Of a stretch of 64,000 nucleotides of DNA, positions 44,593 through 54,307 are shown one piece after another. Within the stretch, counting starts at the first letter, position 1. Every line of letters begins with the position of its first letter. The DNA lies in NCBI GenBank assembly GCA_003609755.1, contig AP017991.1, positions 4,389,001-4,453,000 on the forward strand. Direction: 5' to 3'. The position numbers and the translations under genes were made by a program. Source of the DNA: Planktothrix agardhii NIES-204 (GTDB lineage Bacteria > Cyanobacteriota > Cyanobacteriia > Cyanobacteriales > Microcoleaceae). The notes below the pieces were generated by a model. It searched no databases and was not told where the DNA came from. It was given only the letters and a program-made list of their open reading frames with translations.

Positions 44593-46048
44593 TTAAGCTA
44601 CGGTTTTGACTAAAGGTATCGATCATGAGTTTAATCATTTGTTCTGAAGTGATGGGTTTTTCCAAGAATCCTTGGCGTCCCAATTGAGCAACTTTTACCC
44701 GTTGATTTGGGTTCTTTTGTTGAGTTATAACAATCACAGGAATTGGCGGGGTCTGTTGAGTAAGTTTGGTTAATAAATCGTAGGAGGAATATAAGTCAAA
44801 ATCTAAAAATACTAGGGGAGAATATTGTTGTTTTTTGGATGATAATTTGAGTTCTGTAATTAATGATAAATCCGTGAGAATTTTGGTTTCAACTCCCAAA
44901 CTTAAACTCGCTTTTTGTCCAGCTTCAATTAATAATTTATCTTGACTGATTATCCAAACTTGATGGTCGGATTTAATCGAGGTCGGTTGAGGGTTTTGTA
45001 TTGTGGAAGGGGGAGAATATTGTTCAACTTCTTTTCTAAGTTTAAAGACTAATTCTTGCAATAGGGTAATTTCTGCTAAATTTAAGGTTTGATTTTGACA
45101 GAGTTGTTCGATTTCTTTAGCGATAATCGAGCCTCCTCCTAGGCCAAATGTTCCTAAAGATCCGGCAAGTTTATGAGCTTCTTGTTGAGCTTTTTGTTTG
45201 ATATTTTGATCGGGTTTTCCCTGTTGGTTGGCGAGAGAAAATTCTTCTAAAATGGTAATGCGATCGCAAATTTTGCCTTGATATCTATGCCAAATTTCAA
45301 CAATAGCTTGATCCAGTTTGTTTTGATCGAGTTCGGGTTTTTTACTGGTTTTTTTAGGTTCAATTTTAGGGTGAGATTGCTGTTTAAGACGATAACCTAA
45401 GCCATATACTGTTTCAATCAAATCTGCGTGGGCACCGGCATTTTTAAGTTTATTTCTTAATCCTTTAATATGCGCCCGGACAGTATTTTCCGTTGGTGGG
45501 TCTTCAAATGTCCAGAGTTGCTCTAGGATTAGGTCTAAACTAAAAATTTGTTGATGATGTTTGAGAAATAGTTCTAATAATCCATACTCTTTAGGGGTTA
45601 AATTGAGGAGCATTTCCCGATACATAACTTCACAGGTTTTCGTATTCAAATGCAGATCTTCCCATTCCAAAAGAATTGAAACCGTGGGTTGACGTCGGCG
45701 AAATATAGCCCGAATTCTGGCTAATAATTCCTGCACATCAAAGGGTTTAACCACATAATCATCCGCGCCCGCATCCAAGCCTTTAACTTTATCTTCTTGA
45801 TGATTGTAAGCGGTTAATAAAATAATCGGATTTGTAATATTTTGCGATCGCAGTTTTTTACATAAATTTATCCCATCTAATTGAGGTAATTCCACCTCTA
45901 AAATCATCAAATCGTAGGTCAATTTTTGTGCTTTTTCCCACCCGGCTATGCCATCTGTCACCCTGTCAACAGTATACCCTTGGTGAACTAAAGCCACCAC
46001 CAAAGTCTCAGCCAGATCCTGATCATCTTCTACCAATAAAACACGCAT
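44585..46048 (-). CDS. OmpR-type response regulator with Hpt and second receiver domain; first receiver has Glu at the phospho site
   Basis: A 487-residue protein. Receiver 1 (1-120) has LLVEDDQDLAET and VVKPF with the conserved Lys, but the phospho-acceptor position in YDLMILEVELPQLDG is Glu51 instead of Asp. A winged-helix DNA-binding domain (about 128-225, NLTPKEYGLLELFL, ENTVRAHIKGLRNKL) follows, then an Hpt domain (about 260-345, AHKLAGSLGTFGL with the His) and a C-terminal receiver (about 365-485, PLVFLDFDLY with Asp, FLEKPI with Lys). It is co-transcribed with the histidine kinase downstream (8-bp overlap). The Glu may make receiver 1 constitutively active-like (inference). Confidence 0.9.
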   Translation of the reverse strand: MRVLLVEDDQDLAETLVVALVHQGYTVDRVTDGIAGWEKAQKLTYDLMILEVELPQLDGINLCKKLRSQNITNPIILLTAYNHQEDKVKGLDAGADDYVVKPFDVQELLARIRAIFRRRQPTVSILLEWEDLHLNTKTCEVMYREMLLNLTPKEYGLLELFLKHHQQIFSLDLILEQLWTFEDPPTENTVRAHIKGLRNKLKNAGAHADLIETVYGLGYRLKQQSHPKIEPKKTSKKPELDQNKLDQAIVEIWHRYQGKICDRITILEEFSLANQQGKPDQNIKQKAQQEAHKLAGSLGTFGLGGGSIIAKEIEQLCQNQTLNLAEITLLQELVFKLRKEVEQYSPPSTIQNPQPTSIKSDHQVWIISQDKLLIEAGQKASLSLGVETKILTDLSLITELKLSSKKQQYSPLVFLDFDLYSSYDLLTKLTQQTPPIPVIVITQQKNPNQRVKVAQLGRQGFLEKPITSEQMIKLMIDTFSQNRSLND

Positions 46049-46152
46049 GGAGGGGACGGAATTTAGGGAAGGGGAAAAGAAAGTTAAATCCAGTCCAAAG
46101 TTGATAATTTTTAATTATTAAACTTTGGACAATCTGTTAGGAAAAAAATCCC

Positions 46153-46392
46153 CTAAGCAACGGATTGAACTTCGGAAATTTCAGGAATTCTTTCGCGCAA
46201 ACGGCGTTCAATTCCCATTTTTAAGGTCATCGTAGAACTAGGACAAGAACCACAGGCTCCTTGTAGTCGGACTCGAACAATCGGGCCATCGAGTTCAACG
46301 ATTTCTACATTTCCCCCATCCGACATTAGATAAGGACGGAGTTCATCTAAAACAATCTCTACGTTTTTTTCAGTTAGTGCTAGTGTATCCAT
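46153..46392 (-). CDS. nfu: NifU C-terminal domain protein (Nfu iron-sulfur scaffold)
   Basis: A 79-residue protein with [20 protein letters not shown] and the cluster-binding [20 protein letters not shown] (CxxC). It assembles and delivers [4Fe-4S] clusters, including to photosystem I, in cyanobacteria. The length matches the stand-alone cyanobacterial Nfu. A cysteine desulfurase gene lies about 0.9 kb away on the other strand, so iron-sulfur functions cluster here. Confidence 0.95.
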   Translation of the reverse strand: MDTLALTEKNVEIVLDELRPYLMSDGGNVEIVELDGPIVRVRLQGACGSCPSSTMTLKMGIERRLRERIPEISEVQSVA

Positions 46393-46493
46393 AATTTACC
46401 TTGATTTGAGAGTACAGAAATCGAGTTGGGATAGTTTCATCCTAACGTTATTTTTGGATCAATTCATCCCCCTTTAGGCGTCACTGATTGCGA

Positions 46494-47144
46494 TTAAACC
46501 GCAACGGGCTCAAGAAGTTTGACTTGGGAATAGTTAAACTCCGTGATCATCACTTTATCGGCTTCTTTAGAATGAACTACTTGGTGAGTCATAATGTAAT
46601 AGTTGCCAAATTTTTCAAAGGTATCTTCAAACTCAAGTTCTTTAATAATTTCTTGAGTTTGAGGGTTACGGAATACCGCATCATAACGGGCTGCTGCGTA
46701 ACCTTTTCCGGTGTCCAAACTTTCATGGGTATTAATCACAAATGCCATCCGACCCATGACGCGGCTAACCCGAGAAATTTGATCGCCACGCACGGAATAA
46801 TTTGATCCCATGGCATCACCTTCGACTAGGATTTGTAAAGCCCCGGTATCGTCAATTTCTCCTAAACTAAATTTATTTTTTCCATGGGCTTGTTCAAAAG
46901 AACTGCGTTTACGGTGGGTAACTACATCCCGCAGTTGGGTATAGACGCTTTGCTTGACTTCTTCGTCAGCAATTTGGCTAACTTCCACCGTCAAGTCTGG
47001 GTTAATTTGAATCTGTCCGGTGTAGACTTCATCCCCCTGTTTAAGTTCAATCTCAGCCTGATAACCGGGGAAGTTAGAGTCCCAGGTATAACGATTTTCA
47101 TAGGCATTCCGAAATAAATCTAAAGCGTTTTTTGATTCGGTCAT
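46494..47144 (-). CDS. DUF3386 family protein
   Basis: A 216-residue soluble protein starting MTESKNALDLFRNAYENRYT. WDSNFPGYQAEIELKQGDEV, VYTQLRDVVTHRKRSSFEQA, GDQISRVSRVMGRMAFVINT and YIMTHQVVHS are typical of the cyanobacterial DUF3386 family. No function is known. ATG 47144 was preferred over the upstream in-frame start at 47168 because the family begins at MTE. It is divergent from the cysteine desulfurase gene. Confidence 0.8.
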   Translation of the reverse strand: MTESKNALDLFRNAYENRYTWDSNFPGYQAEIELKQGDEVYTGQIQINPDLTVEVSQIADEEVKQSVYTQLRDVVTHRKRSSFEQAHGKNKFSLGEIDDTGALQILVEGDAMGSNYSVRGDQISRVSRVMGRMAFVINTHESLDTGKGYAAARYDAVFRNPQTQEIIKELEFEDTFEKFGNYYIMTHQVVHSKEADKVMITEFNYSQVKLLEPVAV

Positions 47145-47278
47145 AAAATAGCTAGGGATGAACAGCACTATAATCTCTATTATAGAATATTAAGGGGTTC
47201 CTGAGTTCAGTCTCGAAAAAAATAGACTAAACTTAAGGATTAGAGATTAAAACTCACCTATTTTTATTGGCAATAATT

Positions 47279-48469
47279 ATGTCTAAACGTCCAATTTATC
47301 TGGATTGTAACGCTACAACCCCCGTTGATCCCTTGGTTTTAGAAGCAATGTCACCCTATTTTACGGAATATTTTGGTAATGCCGCCAGTATTAATCATAT
47401 TTATGGGTGGGAGGCTGAAGCCGCTGTTAAACAGGCTAGAGAAATTATTGCTAATGGAATTAACTGCTCTCCCGAAGAAATTATTTTCACCAGTGGAGCT
47501 ACGGAATCTAATAATTTAGCCTTAAAAGGAGTAGCTGAAGCCTATTTTAATAAAGGTAGACATATTATTACTGTCATAACCGAACATAATGCTGTTCTTG
47601 ATCCTTGTCATTATTTAGAATCTTTGGGGTTTGAAGTTACTTATCTGGGGGTAAAATCCGATGGACTGATTGATTTATCTGACCTAAAAATAGCCCTGCG
47701 TCCCGATACTATTTTAGTTTCGATTATGGCAGCTAATAATGAAATTGGAGTGCTGCAACCCTTAGCTGAAATTGGAGAACTTTGTCATAATCATGAGGTT
47801 TTATTTCATACTGATGCCGCCCAAGCTATTGGTAAAATCCCTCTGGATGTTCAGCAATTAAATATTGATTTAATTTCTTTAACCGCCCATAAAATTTATG
47901 GCCCTAAAGGAATCGGAGTATTATATGTACGGCGGAGAAATCCTAGGGTGAAATTAGCACCTCAACTTCATGGTGGGGGCCATGAACGTGGAATGCGTTC
48001 AGGAACTTTATGTACCCCCCAAATTGTCGGATTTGCTAAAGCAATTGAAATTGCCTTATCCCAAAGGTTAATTGAAACTCAAAGGTTAATTCAACTCAGA
48101 GAAAACCTCTGGAATAAATTATCAACCCTAGAAGGAATTTATTTGAATGGTCATCCAACCCAACGGTTAGCTGGAAATTTAAACATTAGTATTGACGGCG
48201 TTGATGGTCAAGCATTACTATTAGGATTACAAACTATGATGGCGGTATCTTCTGGTTCTGCTTGTACCTCGACAAAAATTGAACCCTCCCACGTTTTAAA
48301 AGCATTGGGTCATTCGGATAATTTAGCCTATGCTTCGATTCGTTTTGGTTTGGGTCGATTCACTACAGAATCAGAAATTAACCAAGTAGCAGAGCATACG
48401 ATAAACACTATTCAAGCCTTGAGAAAAGTCGCATCTCGCTCAACAAATATTTCAATTTTGCCTAATTAG
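47279..48469 (+). CDS. Cysteine desulfurase (NifS/IscS family)
   Basis: A 396-residue PLP enzyme that takes sulfur from cysteine for iron-sulfur clusters, thiolation or DNA phosphorothioation. PIYLDCNATTPVDPLVLEAM opens the protein; ITEHNAVLDPC holds the PLP-stacking His, TAHKIYGPKGIGVLYV the PLP Lys (about residue 204), and SSGSACTSTKIEPSHVLKAL the catalytic Cys (about 328) on a long flexible loop, as in group I enzymes. ATG 47279 was chosen over TTG 47267. It could stand in for DndA, which is missing from the dnd locus, but could equally serve general cluster assembly. Confidence 0.92.
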   Translation: MSKRPIYLDCNATTPVDPLVLEAMSPYFTEYFGNAASINHIYGWEAEAAVKQAREIIANGINCSPEEIIFTSGATESNNLALKGVAEAYFNKGRHIITVITEHNAVLDPCHYLESLGFEVTYLGVKSDGLIDLSDLKIALRPDTILVSIMAANNEIGVLQPLAEIGELCHNHEVLFHTDAAQAIGKIPLDVQQLNIDLISLTAHKIYGPKGIGVLYVRRRNPRVKLAPQLHGGGHERGMRSGTLCTPQIVGFAKAIEIALSQRLIETQRLIQLRENLWNKLSTLEGIYLNGHPTQRLAGNLNISIDGVDGQALLLGLQTMMAVSSGSACTSTKIEPSHVLKALGHSDNLAYASIRFGLGRFTTESEINQVAEHTINTIQALRKVASRSTNISILPN

Positions 48470-48887
48470 AATTCTGTTTTTCCAGCCAACTTAAAACATC
48501 TTCCTCCGAGTGTAAATCATAGGTTAGACCACTTTTGGGATCATAAATATGCCATTGGGCGGAACCTAACAAATTAGAACTTTTCCAAACATAAGGTTCT
48601 GATTTTGTTGAGAGATTAGAGAATTGAATGGGTTGATTTAAAATCAGCCAAAGGGTTCGGAATAAATGAAATCTTTTTGTTGAATTAGGATCGGAAAAAT
48701 CGAGTTTAAAACAGTCCTCGATATGGTTAAGTGTTTGTTGCTCTGATAAATTTTTGGCACAAAAAATTACCCAATAATGCCATATTTTACCTTGATAAAA
48801 TCCCGATATTCCCTGTTCATTTGAAGGAAATAAAACCGTATCAGGAATTAATTCTAATTTGCGATAAATTTCCCATTGAGTTTTCAT
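48462..48887 (-). CDS. Hypothetical cyanobacterial protein
   Basis: A 141-residue soluble protein (MKTQWEIYRKLELIPDTVLF, then FYQGKIWHYWVIFCAKNLSE, ending HSEEDVLSWLEKQNSN). I do not recognise a family. AGGAG lies 12 bases before ATG 48887. It is convergent with the cysteine desulfurase gene and overlaps it by 8 bp. Confidence 0.6.
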   Translation of the reverse strand: MKTQWEIYRKLELIPDTVLFPSNEQGISGFYQGKIWHYWVIFCAKNLSEQQTLNHIEDCFKLDFSDPNSTKRFHLFRTLWLILNQPIQFSNLSTKSEPYVWKSSNLLGSAQWHIYDPKSGLTYDLHSEEDVLSWLEKQNSN

Positions 48888-48977
48888 AATAAACACTCCT
48901 TTTTAAAAAAGTTTAGGTGCTACAAAAGACCCTGAATTTTTGAGTCGGAGTATCAAGTCTTTTATAGCAGGGAACAG

Positions 48978-49014
48978 CCCCCCAAACCCCCCGTGCACAG
49001 GGGGCTAGGGGGGG
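48978..49014. repeat. GC-rich palindrome, second copy
   Basis: C6-AAA-C6-GTGCAC-A-G5-CTA-G7. It matches the palindrome at 10532-10569 in core, arms and flanking GGGA-type array, but its arms pair less perfectly. TATAGC lies shortly upstream (48964-48969), as at the first copy. Confidence 0.8.
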
Positions 49015-49461
49015 AGGGAACAGGGGGGAAAATACTTCACCGTCTGGGTTTTAAGATCCGTCTGGTGTCTTAATGTATTTATTGTTACAGAAATTTCTGA
49101 ACTTATCAAGGAAATGTCAAGGTTTCTTGAATAATTCTGGGCTACCGACTGCTACCGGGAAGGTAACCTCCCTCCTCAAACACTGGTATCGTCACTGGAT
49201 TACTGGATTGTCACTGGATTGTCACTTTTTAGATTTATCCCCAAGTTTAGATAAAAATGGCTTTAAATAATCCTGAAGCTTTGGCATTTCAAAAATGCGA
49301 TCGCACTATTTTAGTAGAGGATGTGTAATTAATTTTGTTTAGGTACTTATAAGCTATTGTCCCTAAATCAATAGGACAACCCAAAATATCCTCTTACCAC
49401 CGAACCTGGTTTCTTCGTGTAAAATTGTAAAATCACCCTTTCTCCCTATGATTAACCTTCT
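49015..49461. other. Long leader region before metH
   Basis: 447 bp with no gene I can support. It holds a tandem CACTGGATT/ACTGGATTGT array (49194-49225), a GGGAAGGTAACCTCCC near-palindrome (about 49157-49172) and one HIP1 site near 49299. I looked for a cobalamin or SAM riboswitch, because metH is B12-dependent, and could not find a convincing core. Confidence 0.5.
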
Positions 49462-52400
49462 ATGAAAAGCGCATTTTTAGACCGTCTGCATAGTCCTGAA
49501 CGTCCCGTTATCGTGTTTGATGGGGGAATGGGAACTAACCTACAAACCCAAAATCTCACCGCCGAAGACTTTGGCGGGAAAGACTACGAAGGTTGTAATG
49601 AATATTTAATATATACCAAACCCGAAGCCGTTGCTAATGTTCATCGAGGCTTTTTAGAAGCGGGTGCAGATGTTATTGAAACCGATACTTTTGGCGCCAC
49701 TTCTATTGTTTTAGCTGAATATGATTTAGCTGATAAAGCTTATGATTTAAACAAAACCGCCGCCGAATTAGCTAAAGGTTTAACAGCAGAATATTCTACA
49801 CCAGAAAAACCCCGATTTGTTGCGGGTTCAATTGGGCCAGGAACAAAATTACCTACCCTCGGACATATTGATTTTGACACCTTACATCATGCTTTTGCAG
49901 AACAAGCGGAGGGATTATTTGATGGAGGTGTGGATTTATTCATCGTTGAAACTTGCCAAGATGTGCTGCAAATTAAAGCCGCATTAAACGGAATTGAAGA
50001 CGTTTTTACTAAAAAAGGAGAACGTCGTCCGATTATGGTTTCCGTCACAATGGAAGCCTTTGGAACCATGTTAGTCGGGTCAGAAATGAGCGCGGCATTA
50101 ACAATTTTAGCCCCCTATAATATTGATATTTTAGGTTTGAATTGTGCCACTGGCCCCGATTTAATGAAAGAACATATTCGTTATTTATCGGAAAATTCCC
50201 CGTTTATTGTTTCCTGTATTCCTAATGCTGGTTTACCGGAAAATGTTGGTGGAAAAGCCCATTATAAACTTACGCCACTTGAACTAAAAATGGCGTTAAT
50301 GCACTTCGTTGAAGATTTGGGAGTTCAGGTGATTGGCGGCTGTTGTGGAACCCGTTATGAGCATATTCAAGCCTTAGCTGAAATTTCTCAAACCCTGAAA
50401 CCCAAACAACGGGAACCGCAATTTATTCCCTCGGCGGCTTCAATTTATAGTCCCCAAAGTTATGAACAAGAAAACTCGTTTTTAATTATTGGTGAACGTC
50501 TCAATGCTAGTGGGTCTAAAAAATGCCGAGATTTACTTAATTTAGAAGACTGGGATGGGTTAGTTTCCTTAGCAAAATCCCAGATAAAAGAAGGGGCGCA
50601 AATTTTAGATGTTAACGTCGATTATGTCGGGCGAGATGGCGTGCGAGACATGAAAGAATTAGTCTCTCGCGTTGTGACTAATGTTAATTTACCCTTGATG
50701 TTAGACTCGACAGAATGGCAAAAAATGGAAGCGGGGTTAAAGGTATCTGGGGGAAAATGTTTACTCAATTCTACTAACTATGAAGATGGGGAAGAACGCT
50801 TTTATAAAGTGTTAGAAATTGCTAAAAAATATGGTGCTGCTATTGTGGTGGGAACCATCGATGAGGAAGGAATGGGAAGAACCGCCGAGAAGAAATTTGA
50901 AATTGCTCAACGGGCTTATAATGCGGCCGTTAATTATGGTATTCCTGCTTATGAAATCTTTTTTGACCCCTTAGCATTACCGATTTCTACGGGTATTGAA
51001 GAAGACCGAAATAATGGCAAAGCCACGATAGATTCTATTCGTCAAATTCGTCAAGAATTGCCCGGATGTCATATTGTTTTAGGGGTTTCTAATATTTCCT
51101 TTGGTTTAAATCCGGTGGCGCGGCAAGTCTTAAATTCGGTGTTTCTGCATGAAGCTATGCAAGTGGGGTTAGATGCGGCTATTGTTAGCGCCAATAAGAT
51201 TTTACCCTTGGCAAAAATTGACCCCGAACATCAAGAAGTTTGTCGCAAATTAATTTATGACCAGCGAGGATTTGATGGGGATGTTTGTGTTTATGACCCA
51301 TTAGGAGAACTGACCAATTTATTTCAGGGTAAAACCACAAAACGAGATCGTTCTGGAGATATTAACCTTCCGATAGAAGAACGTTTAAAACGTCATATTA
51401 TTGATGGAGAAAGAATTGGATTAGATGATGCTTTAGCCGCAGGTTTAAAACAATATCCTCCCCTAGAGATTATTAATAATATTCTTTTGGATGGGATGAA
51501 AGTGGTGGGAGAATTGTTCGGGTCTGGACAAATGCAGTTACCTTTTGTATTACAATCAGCCCAAACTATGAAAGCCGCCGTTGCCTATTTGGAACCGTAT
51601 ATGGAGAAGTCAGAAACGGGGAATAATGGCAAAGGAATGTTTTTAATTGCTACCGTTAAAGGGGATGTGCATGATATTGGTAAAAATTTAGTTGATATTA
51701 TTTTATCAAATAATGGCTATCGGGTGCTTAATTTAGGGATTAAACAACCAGTGGAAAATATTATCAATGCTTACAAAGAACATGGCGCGGACTGTATTGC
51801 CATGAGTGGATTATTAGTTAAATCCACTGCTTTTATGAAGGAAAATTTGGAAGCATTCAACAAAGAAGGTATTACAGTTCCGGTGATTTTAGGCGGTGCA
51901 GCATTAACTCCGAAATTTGTCTATGAAGATTGTCAAAATGCCTATCAAGGTCAAGTTATTTATGGCAAAGATGCTTTTTCTGACTTGAATTTTATGGATA
52001 AATTAATGCTTGCAAAAATAGCGGGAAAATGGGATGATTCCCAGGGATTTTTAGGGGAATATGCAGAAGTCAAGAAAATTAAAGTTAAGTCAGAAACAGT
52101 TAAAAATGCTTCAGAAAATCCTGAAGAAATTGTGATTGATACCAGACCTTCTGAAGCCGTTGATGTTAATATTGAACGTCCCACCCCTCCTTTTTGGGGA
52201 ACGAAAATTTTACAACCGCAAGATATTCCTATAGAGGATATTTGGTGGTATTTAGATATACAAGCGTTAGTTGTAGGTCAATGGCAATTTCGCAAACCCA
52301 GGGAACAATCAAAGGAAGAATATAATCAATTTTTAGCTGAAAAAGTCTATCCGGTTTTAGACGAATGGAAAATCAAGATTTTAGCGGAAAATTTATTACA

Positions 52401-52980
52401 TCCTACGGTGATTTATGGATATTTCCCCTGTCAGTCGGAGGGAAATTCGCTATTAATTTTTGACCCAGAAAATCATCAAAAACAGGTTGCCCGATTTGAA
52501 TTTCCTCGACAAAAATCAGGAAAACGCTTGTGTATTGCGGACTTTTTTGCCTCTAAAGAAAGTGGCAAAATTGATGTTTTCCCGATGCAAGCGGTAACTG
52601 TTGGAGAAATTGCTACGGAATACGCGCAAAAATTGTTTGCTGAGAATGACTATAAGAATTATTTGTATTTCCATGGAATGGCGGTGCAAACGGCTGAAGC
52701 GTTGGCAGAATGGACTCATGCAAAAATTCGTCGGGAGTTAGGATTTGGAAATGAAGAACCGGATAATGTGCGGGATGTTTTAGCCCAACGTCATCGGGGT
52801 TCTCGCTATAGTTTTGGATATCCGGCTTGTCCGAATATTCAAGACCAATATAAGCAGGTGGAGTTATTACAAACTGACCGAATTAAGATGTATATGGATG
52901 AAAGTGAACAGATTTATCCAGAACAGTCTACAACGGCTTTTATTACCTATCATCCTGTTTCTAAATATTTCAATCTTTAA
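49462..52980 (+). CDS. metH: Cobalamin-dependent methionine synthase MetH
   Basis: A 1172-residue four-module enzyme that moves a methyl group from methyltetrahydrofolate to homocysteine through cobalamin. Homocysteine module 1-320: [14 protein letters not shown], and Zn ligands in [10 protein letters not shown] and [10 protein letters not shown]. Folate (pterin) module ~340-620: [31 protein letters not shown]. Cobalamin module ~650-880: cap, then [20 protein letters not shown] with the B12-ligating His. Activation (AdoMet) module ~905-1172: [14 protein letters not shown]. All key residues are present, and length is slightly below that of the E. coli enzyme. Confidence 0.98.
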   Translation: MKSAFLDRLHSPERPVIVFDGGMGTNLQTQNLTAEDFGGKDYEGCNEYLIYTKPEAVANVHRGFLEAGADVIETDTFGATSIVLAEYDLADKAYDLNKTAAELAKGLTAEYSTPEKPRFVAGSIGPGTKLPTLGHIDFDTLHHAFAEQAEGLFDGGVDLFIVETCQDVLQIKAALNGIEDVFTKKGERRPIMVSVTMEAFGTMLVGSEMSAALTILAPYNIDILGLNCATGPDLMKEHIRYLSENSPFIVSCIPNAGLPENVGGKAHYKLTPLELKMALMHFVEDLGVQVIGGCCGTRYEHIQALAEISQTLKPKQREPQFIPSAASIYSPQSYEQENSFLIIGERLNASGSKKCRDLLNLEDWDGLVSLAKSQIKEGAQILDVNVDYVGRDGVRDMKELVSRVVTNVNLPLMLDSTEWQKMEAGLKVSGGKCLLNSTNYEDGEERFYKVLEIAKKYGAAIVVGTIDEEGMGRTAEKKFEIAQRAYNAAVNYGIPAYEIFFDPLALPISTGIEEDRNNGKATIDSIRQIRQELPGCHIVLGVSNISFGLNPVARQVLNSVFLHEAMQVGLDAAIVSANKILPLAKIDPEHQEVCRKLIYDQRGFDGDVCVYDPLGELTNLFQGKTTKRDRSGDINLPIEERLKRHIIDGERIGLDDALAAGLKQYPPLEIINNILLDGMKVVGELFGSGQMQLPFVLQSAQTMKAAVAYLEPYMEKSETGNNGKGMFLIATVKGDVHDIGKNLVDIILSNNGYRVLNLGIKQPVENIINAYKEHGADCIAMSGLLVKSTAFMKENLEAFNKEGITVPVILGGAALTPKFVYEDCQNAYQGQVIYGKDAFSDLNFMDKLMLAKIAGKWDDSQGFLGEYAEVKKIKVKSETVKNASENPEEIVIDTRPSEAVDVNIERPTPPFWGTKILQPQDIPIEDIWWYLDIQALVVGQWQFRKPREQSKEEYNQFLAEKVYPVLDEWKIKILAENLLHPTVIYGYFPCQSEGNSLLIFDPENHQKQVARFEFPRQKSGKRLCIADFFASKESGKIDVFPMQAVTVGEIATEYAQKLFAENDYKNYLYFHGMAVQTAEALAEWTHAKIRRELGFGNEEPDNVRDVLAQRHRGSRYSFGYPACPNIQDQYKQVELLQTDRIKMYMDESEQIYPEQSTTAFITYHPVSKYFNL

Positions 52981-52998
52981 CCCCATCTTTCATTTTTA

Positions 52999-53017
52999 CT
53001 AACCCATTATGGGTTAG
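52999..53017. repeat. Palindrome CTAACCCAT-T-ATGGGTTAG
   Basis: Perfect 9-bp arms around a single T, 18 bp after the metH stop. No T run follows. It may be the 3' end of metH mRNA or an operator for the downstream toxin-antitoxin pair. Confidence 0.7.
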
Positions 53018-53049
53018 ATGTGTTAAGATGAGTGTAGAGTGTCCCTGAG

Positions 53050-53080
53050 AAGGTAGATTTATTTTTAAGTTCTACCTTTT
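53050..53080 (+). terminator. Hairpin terminator between metH and vapBC
   Basis: AAGGTAGA (53050-53057), 13-base loop, TCTACCTT (53071-53078), then TT. It would separate metH transcription from the toxin-antitoxin genes. Confidence 0.6.
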
Positions 53081-53148
53081 CGGAGTATTCATTTGACCAT
53101 CAATTTACAATATCTTTCGCCCTTTTTGGAGGCAAAAAAAGATTCCTT

Positions 53149-53394
53149 ATGAAAACTACAGTAATTGATGTAACTGGACTCAGCGACAAGCAAATTGCTC
53201 TTGTCGAAGAAATTGTAACAGCACTTCGGTCTGTTCCTGACAATCAACAAATTAATCAAGGAGGTAATGATGACGTAACCGTAACTCCAGAAGATGATGA
53301 ACTCAGGCAACTTCATGAAGAATTTAGTTGGCTGATTGCCAATATTGGCGTTAAAGAACCCATCAACAGATCAAACATATGTGACACAGGATAA
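53149..53394 (+). CDS. Putative VapB-type antitoxin
   Basis: An 81-residue acidic protein: MKTTVIDVTGLSDKQIALVE, then EIVTALRSVPDN, then an Asp/Glu-rich part. It ends one base before the PIN toxin gene. The N-terminal strand-helix could be a dimerising DNA-binding element, but I cannot name the fold; the label rests on context. Confidence 0.65.
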   Translation: MKTTVIDVTGLSDKQIALVEEIVTALRSVPDNQQINQGGNDDVTVTPEDDELRQLHEEFSWLIANIGVKEPINRSNICDTG

Positions 53395-53395
53395 A

Positions 53396-53836
53396 ATGCA
53401 AAAAAGCTTCCTAGATACAAATATATGGGTCTATTCTGTAGACACCCAGAGTGGGGATAAACACAGAGCATCATTAAAGGTTTTAAGACCCAGTGAACAG
53501 GAAATATTGTGCGTTTCAGATCAAATTCTTGCAGAATTTTATTCTGTTATGACCAGTAGTAGCCAAGTCAAAAAACCCCTTACACCAGTAGACACAATAT
53601 GGAGAATAAAAAGACTGATTCAAATGCCCAATATCCAACTGTTACCAAAACCATCAAACTTGACTAATTGTTGGCTGGAATTGTTAGAAAATCATCCGGT
53701 AACTGGTGCAACCGTTTTTGATGTTATGCACGTTGCTACAATGATGTCACACGGAATCAGGCGAATATATACTTTTAATGTTGATGATTTTGCTTGGTGT
53801 AGAGACATGGATATTGAAGTGATTGTCCCAGAGTAA
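53396..53836 (+). CDS. PIN-domain (VapC-type) ribonuclease toxin
   Basis: A 146-residue PIN protein: MQKSFLDTNIWVYSVDTQSG (first catalytic Asp in LDTN), SDQILAEFYSVM (Glu), TGATVFDVMHVATMMSHGIR (Asp) and RIYTFNVDDFAW (Asp in NVDDF). ATG 53396 was chosen because LDTNIW begins right after it and the antitoxin stop is one base upstream. VapC toxins cleave specific RNAs. Confidence 0.9.
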   Translation: MQKSFLDTNIWVYSVDTQSGDKHRASLKVLRPSEQEILCVSDQILAEFYSVMTSSSQVKKPLTPVDTIWRIKRLIQMPNIQLLPKPSNLTNCWLELLENHPVTGATVFDVMHVATMMSHGIRRIYTFNVDDFAWCRDMDIEVIVPE

Positions 53837-53925
53837 CTAATGTATTCCTGATGACTAGGTTGAACCTAGTCATCAGACGACGATGCTCTGCCTCATCGTT
53901 ATATTGAAAAACTAGAGATGGAATT

Positions 53926-54174
53926 TCACTCGTCTAAAGGGGGTGTTGTATCCTTAATTTTTTGACCTTGTTTTTCTTCAATAATTTGTTTAAATCTTTC
54001 AATTTGCTCTTGTTTTTCCTGCTGATTTTTAGCAGGATAGAATGTTAAATCTTGGGCATAGGGTTTCCGACGGCGGAATAACACGCGCAACGCTTCAACA
54101 TCTTCCTCGCCACGATGTTCTAAAGCATAAGCTTTGAGTTCAGCATTGGTCATTTTTTCAAAATCTGATATCAT
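53926..54174 (-). CDS. DUF6887-like small protein
   Basis: An 82-residue charged protein: MISDFEKMTNAELKAYALEH then RGEEDVEALRVLFRRR and a helical Lys/Gln/Glu-rich tail. It resembles the DUF6887 family, usually encoded next to DUF6888 in cyanobacteria and probably a toxin-antitoxin-like pair. ATG 54174 overlaps the TGA of the DUF6888 remnant; a TTG at 54186 is less likely. Confidence 0.6.
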   Translation of the reverse strand: MISDFEKMTNAELKAYALEHRGEEDVEALRVLFRRRKPYAQDLTFYPAKNQQEKQEQIERFKQIIEEKQGQKIKDTTPPLDE

Positions 54175-54254
54175 AAAAACTCCCAAATTCCAGTGCTTAA
54201 AACAATAATTTCTATGTCCTCACCTGCTAGAATATAAACTTCTCCAGTTTGGGA
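54171..54254 (-). pseudogene. DUF6888 C-terminal remnant
   Basis: The frame SQTGEVYILAGEDIEIIVLS then TGIWEFL and TGA matches the C-terminal end of DUF6888 proteins. An in-frame TAA directly before it and no start show that the N-terminal half is gone. Its stop overlaps the DUF6887 start by ATGA. Confidence 0.6.
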
Positions 54255-54281
54255 TTATGACATAAATACTATACTAAAGAT

Positions 54282-54299
54282 TAAGCCCTTCAGGGCTTA
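54282..54299 (-). terminator. Hairpin after potC
   Basis: TAAGCCC-TTCA-GGGCTTA, a perfect 7-bp stem, 9 bp past the potC stop on the minus strand. The T tract beyond it is weak. Confidence 0.6.
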
Positions 54300-54307
54300 C
54301 TACGGGT

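Noticed and set aside
49073-49270. 65-codon ORF in the metH leader
   Set aside because: It spans a tandem repeat, has no ribosome binding site and shows no family resemblance.
49015-49461. Possible cobalamin or SAM riboswitch before metH
   Set aside because: I could not find the B12 box or the conserved SAM-I core; a covariance-model search would settle it.
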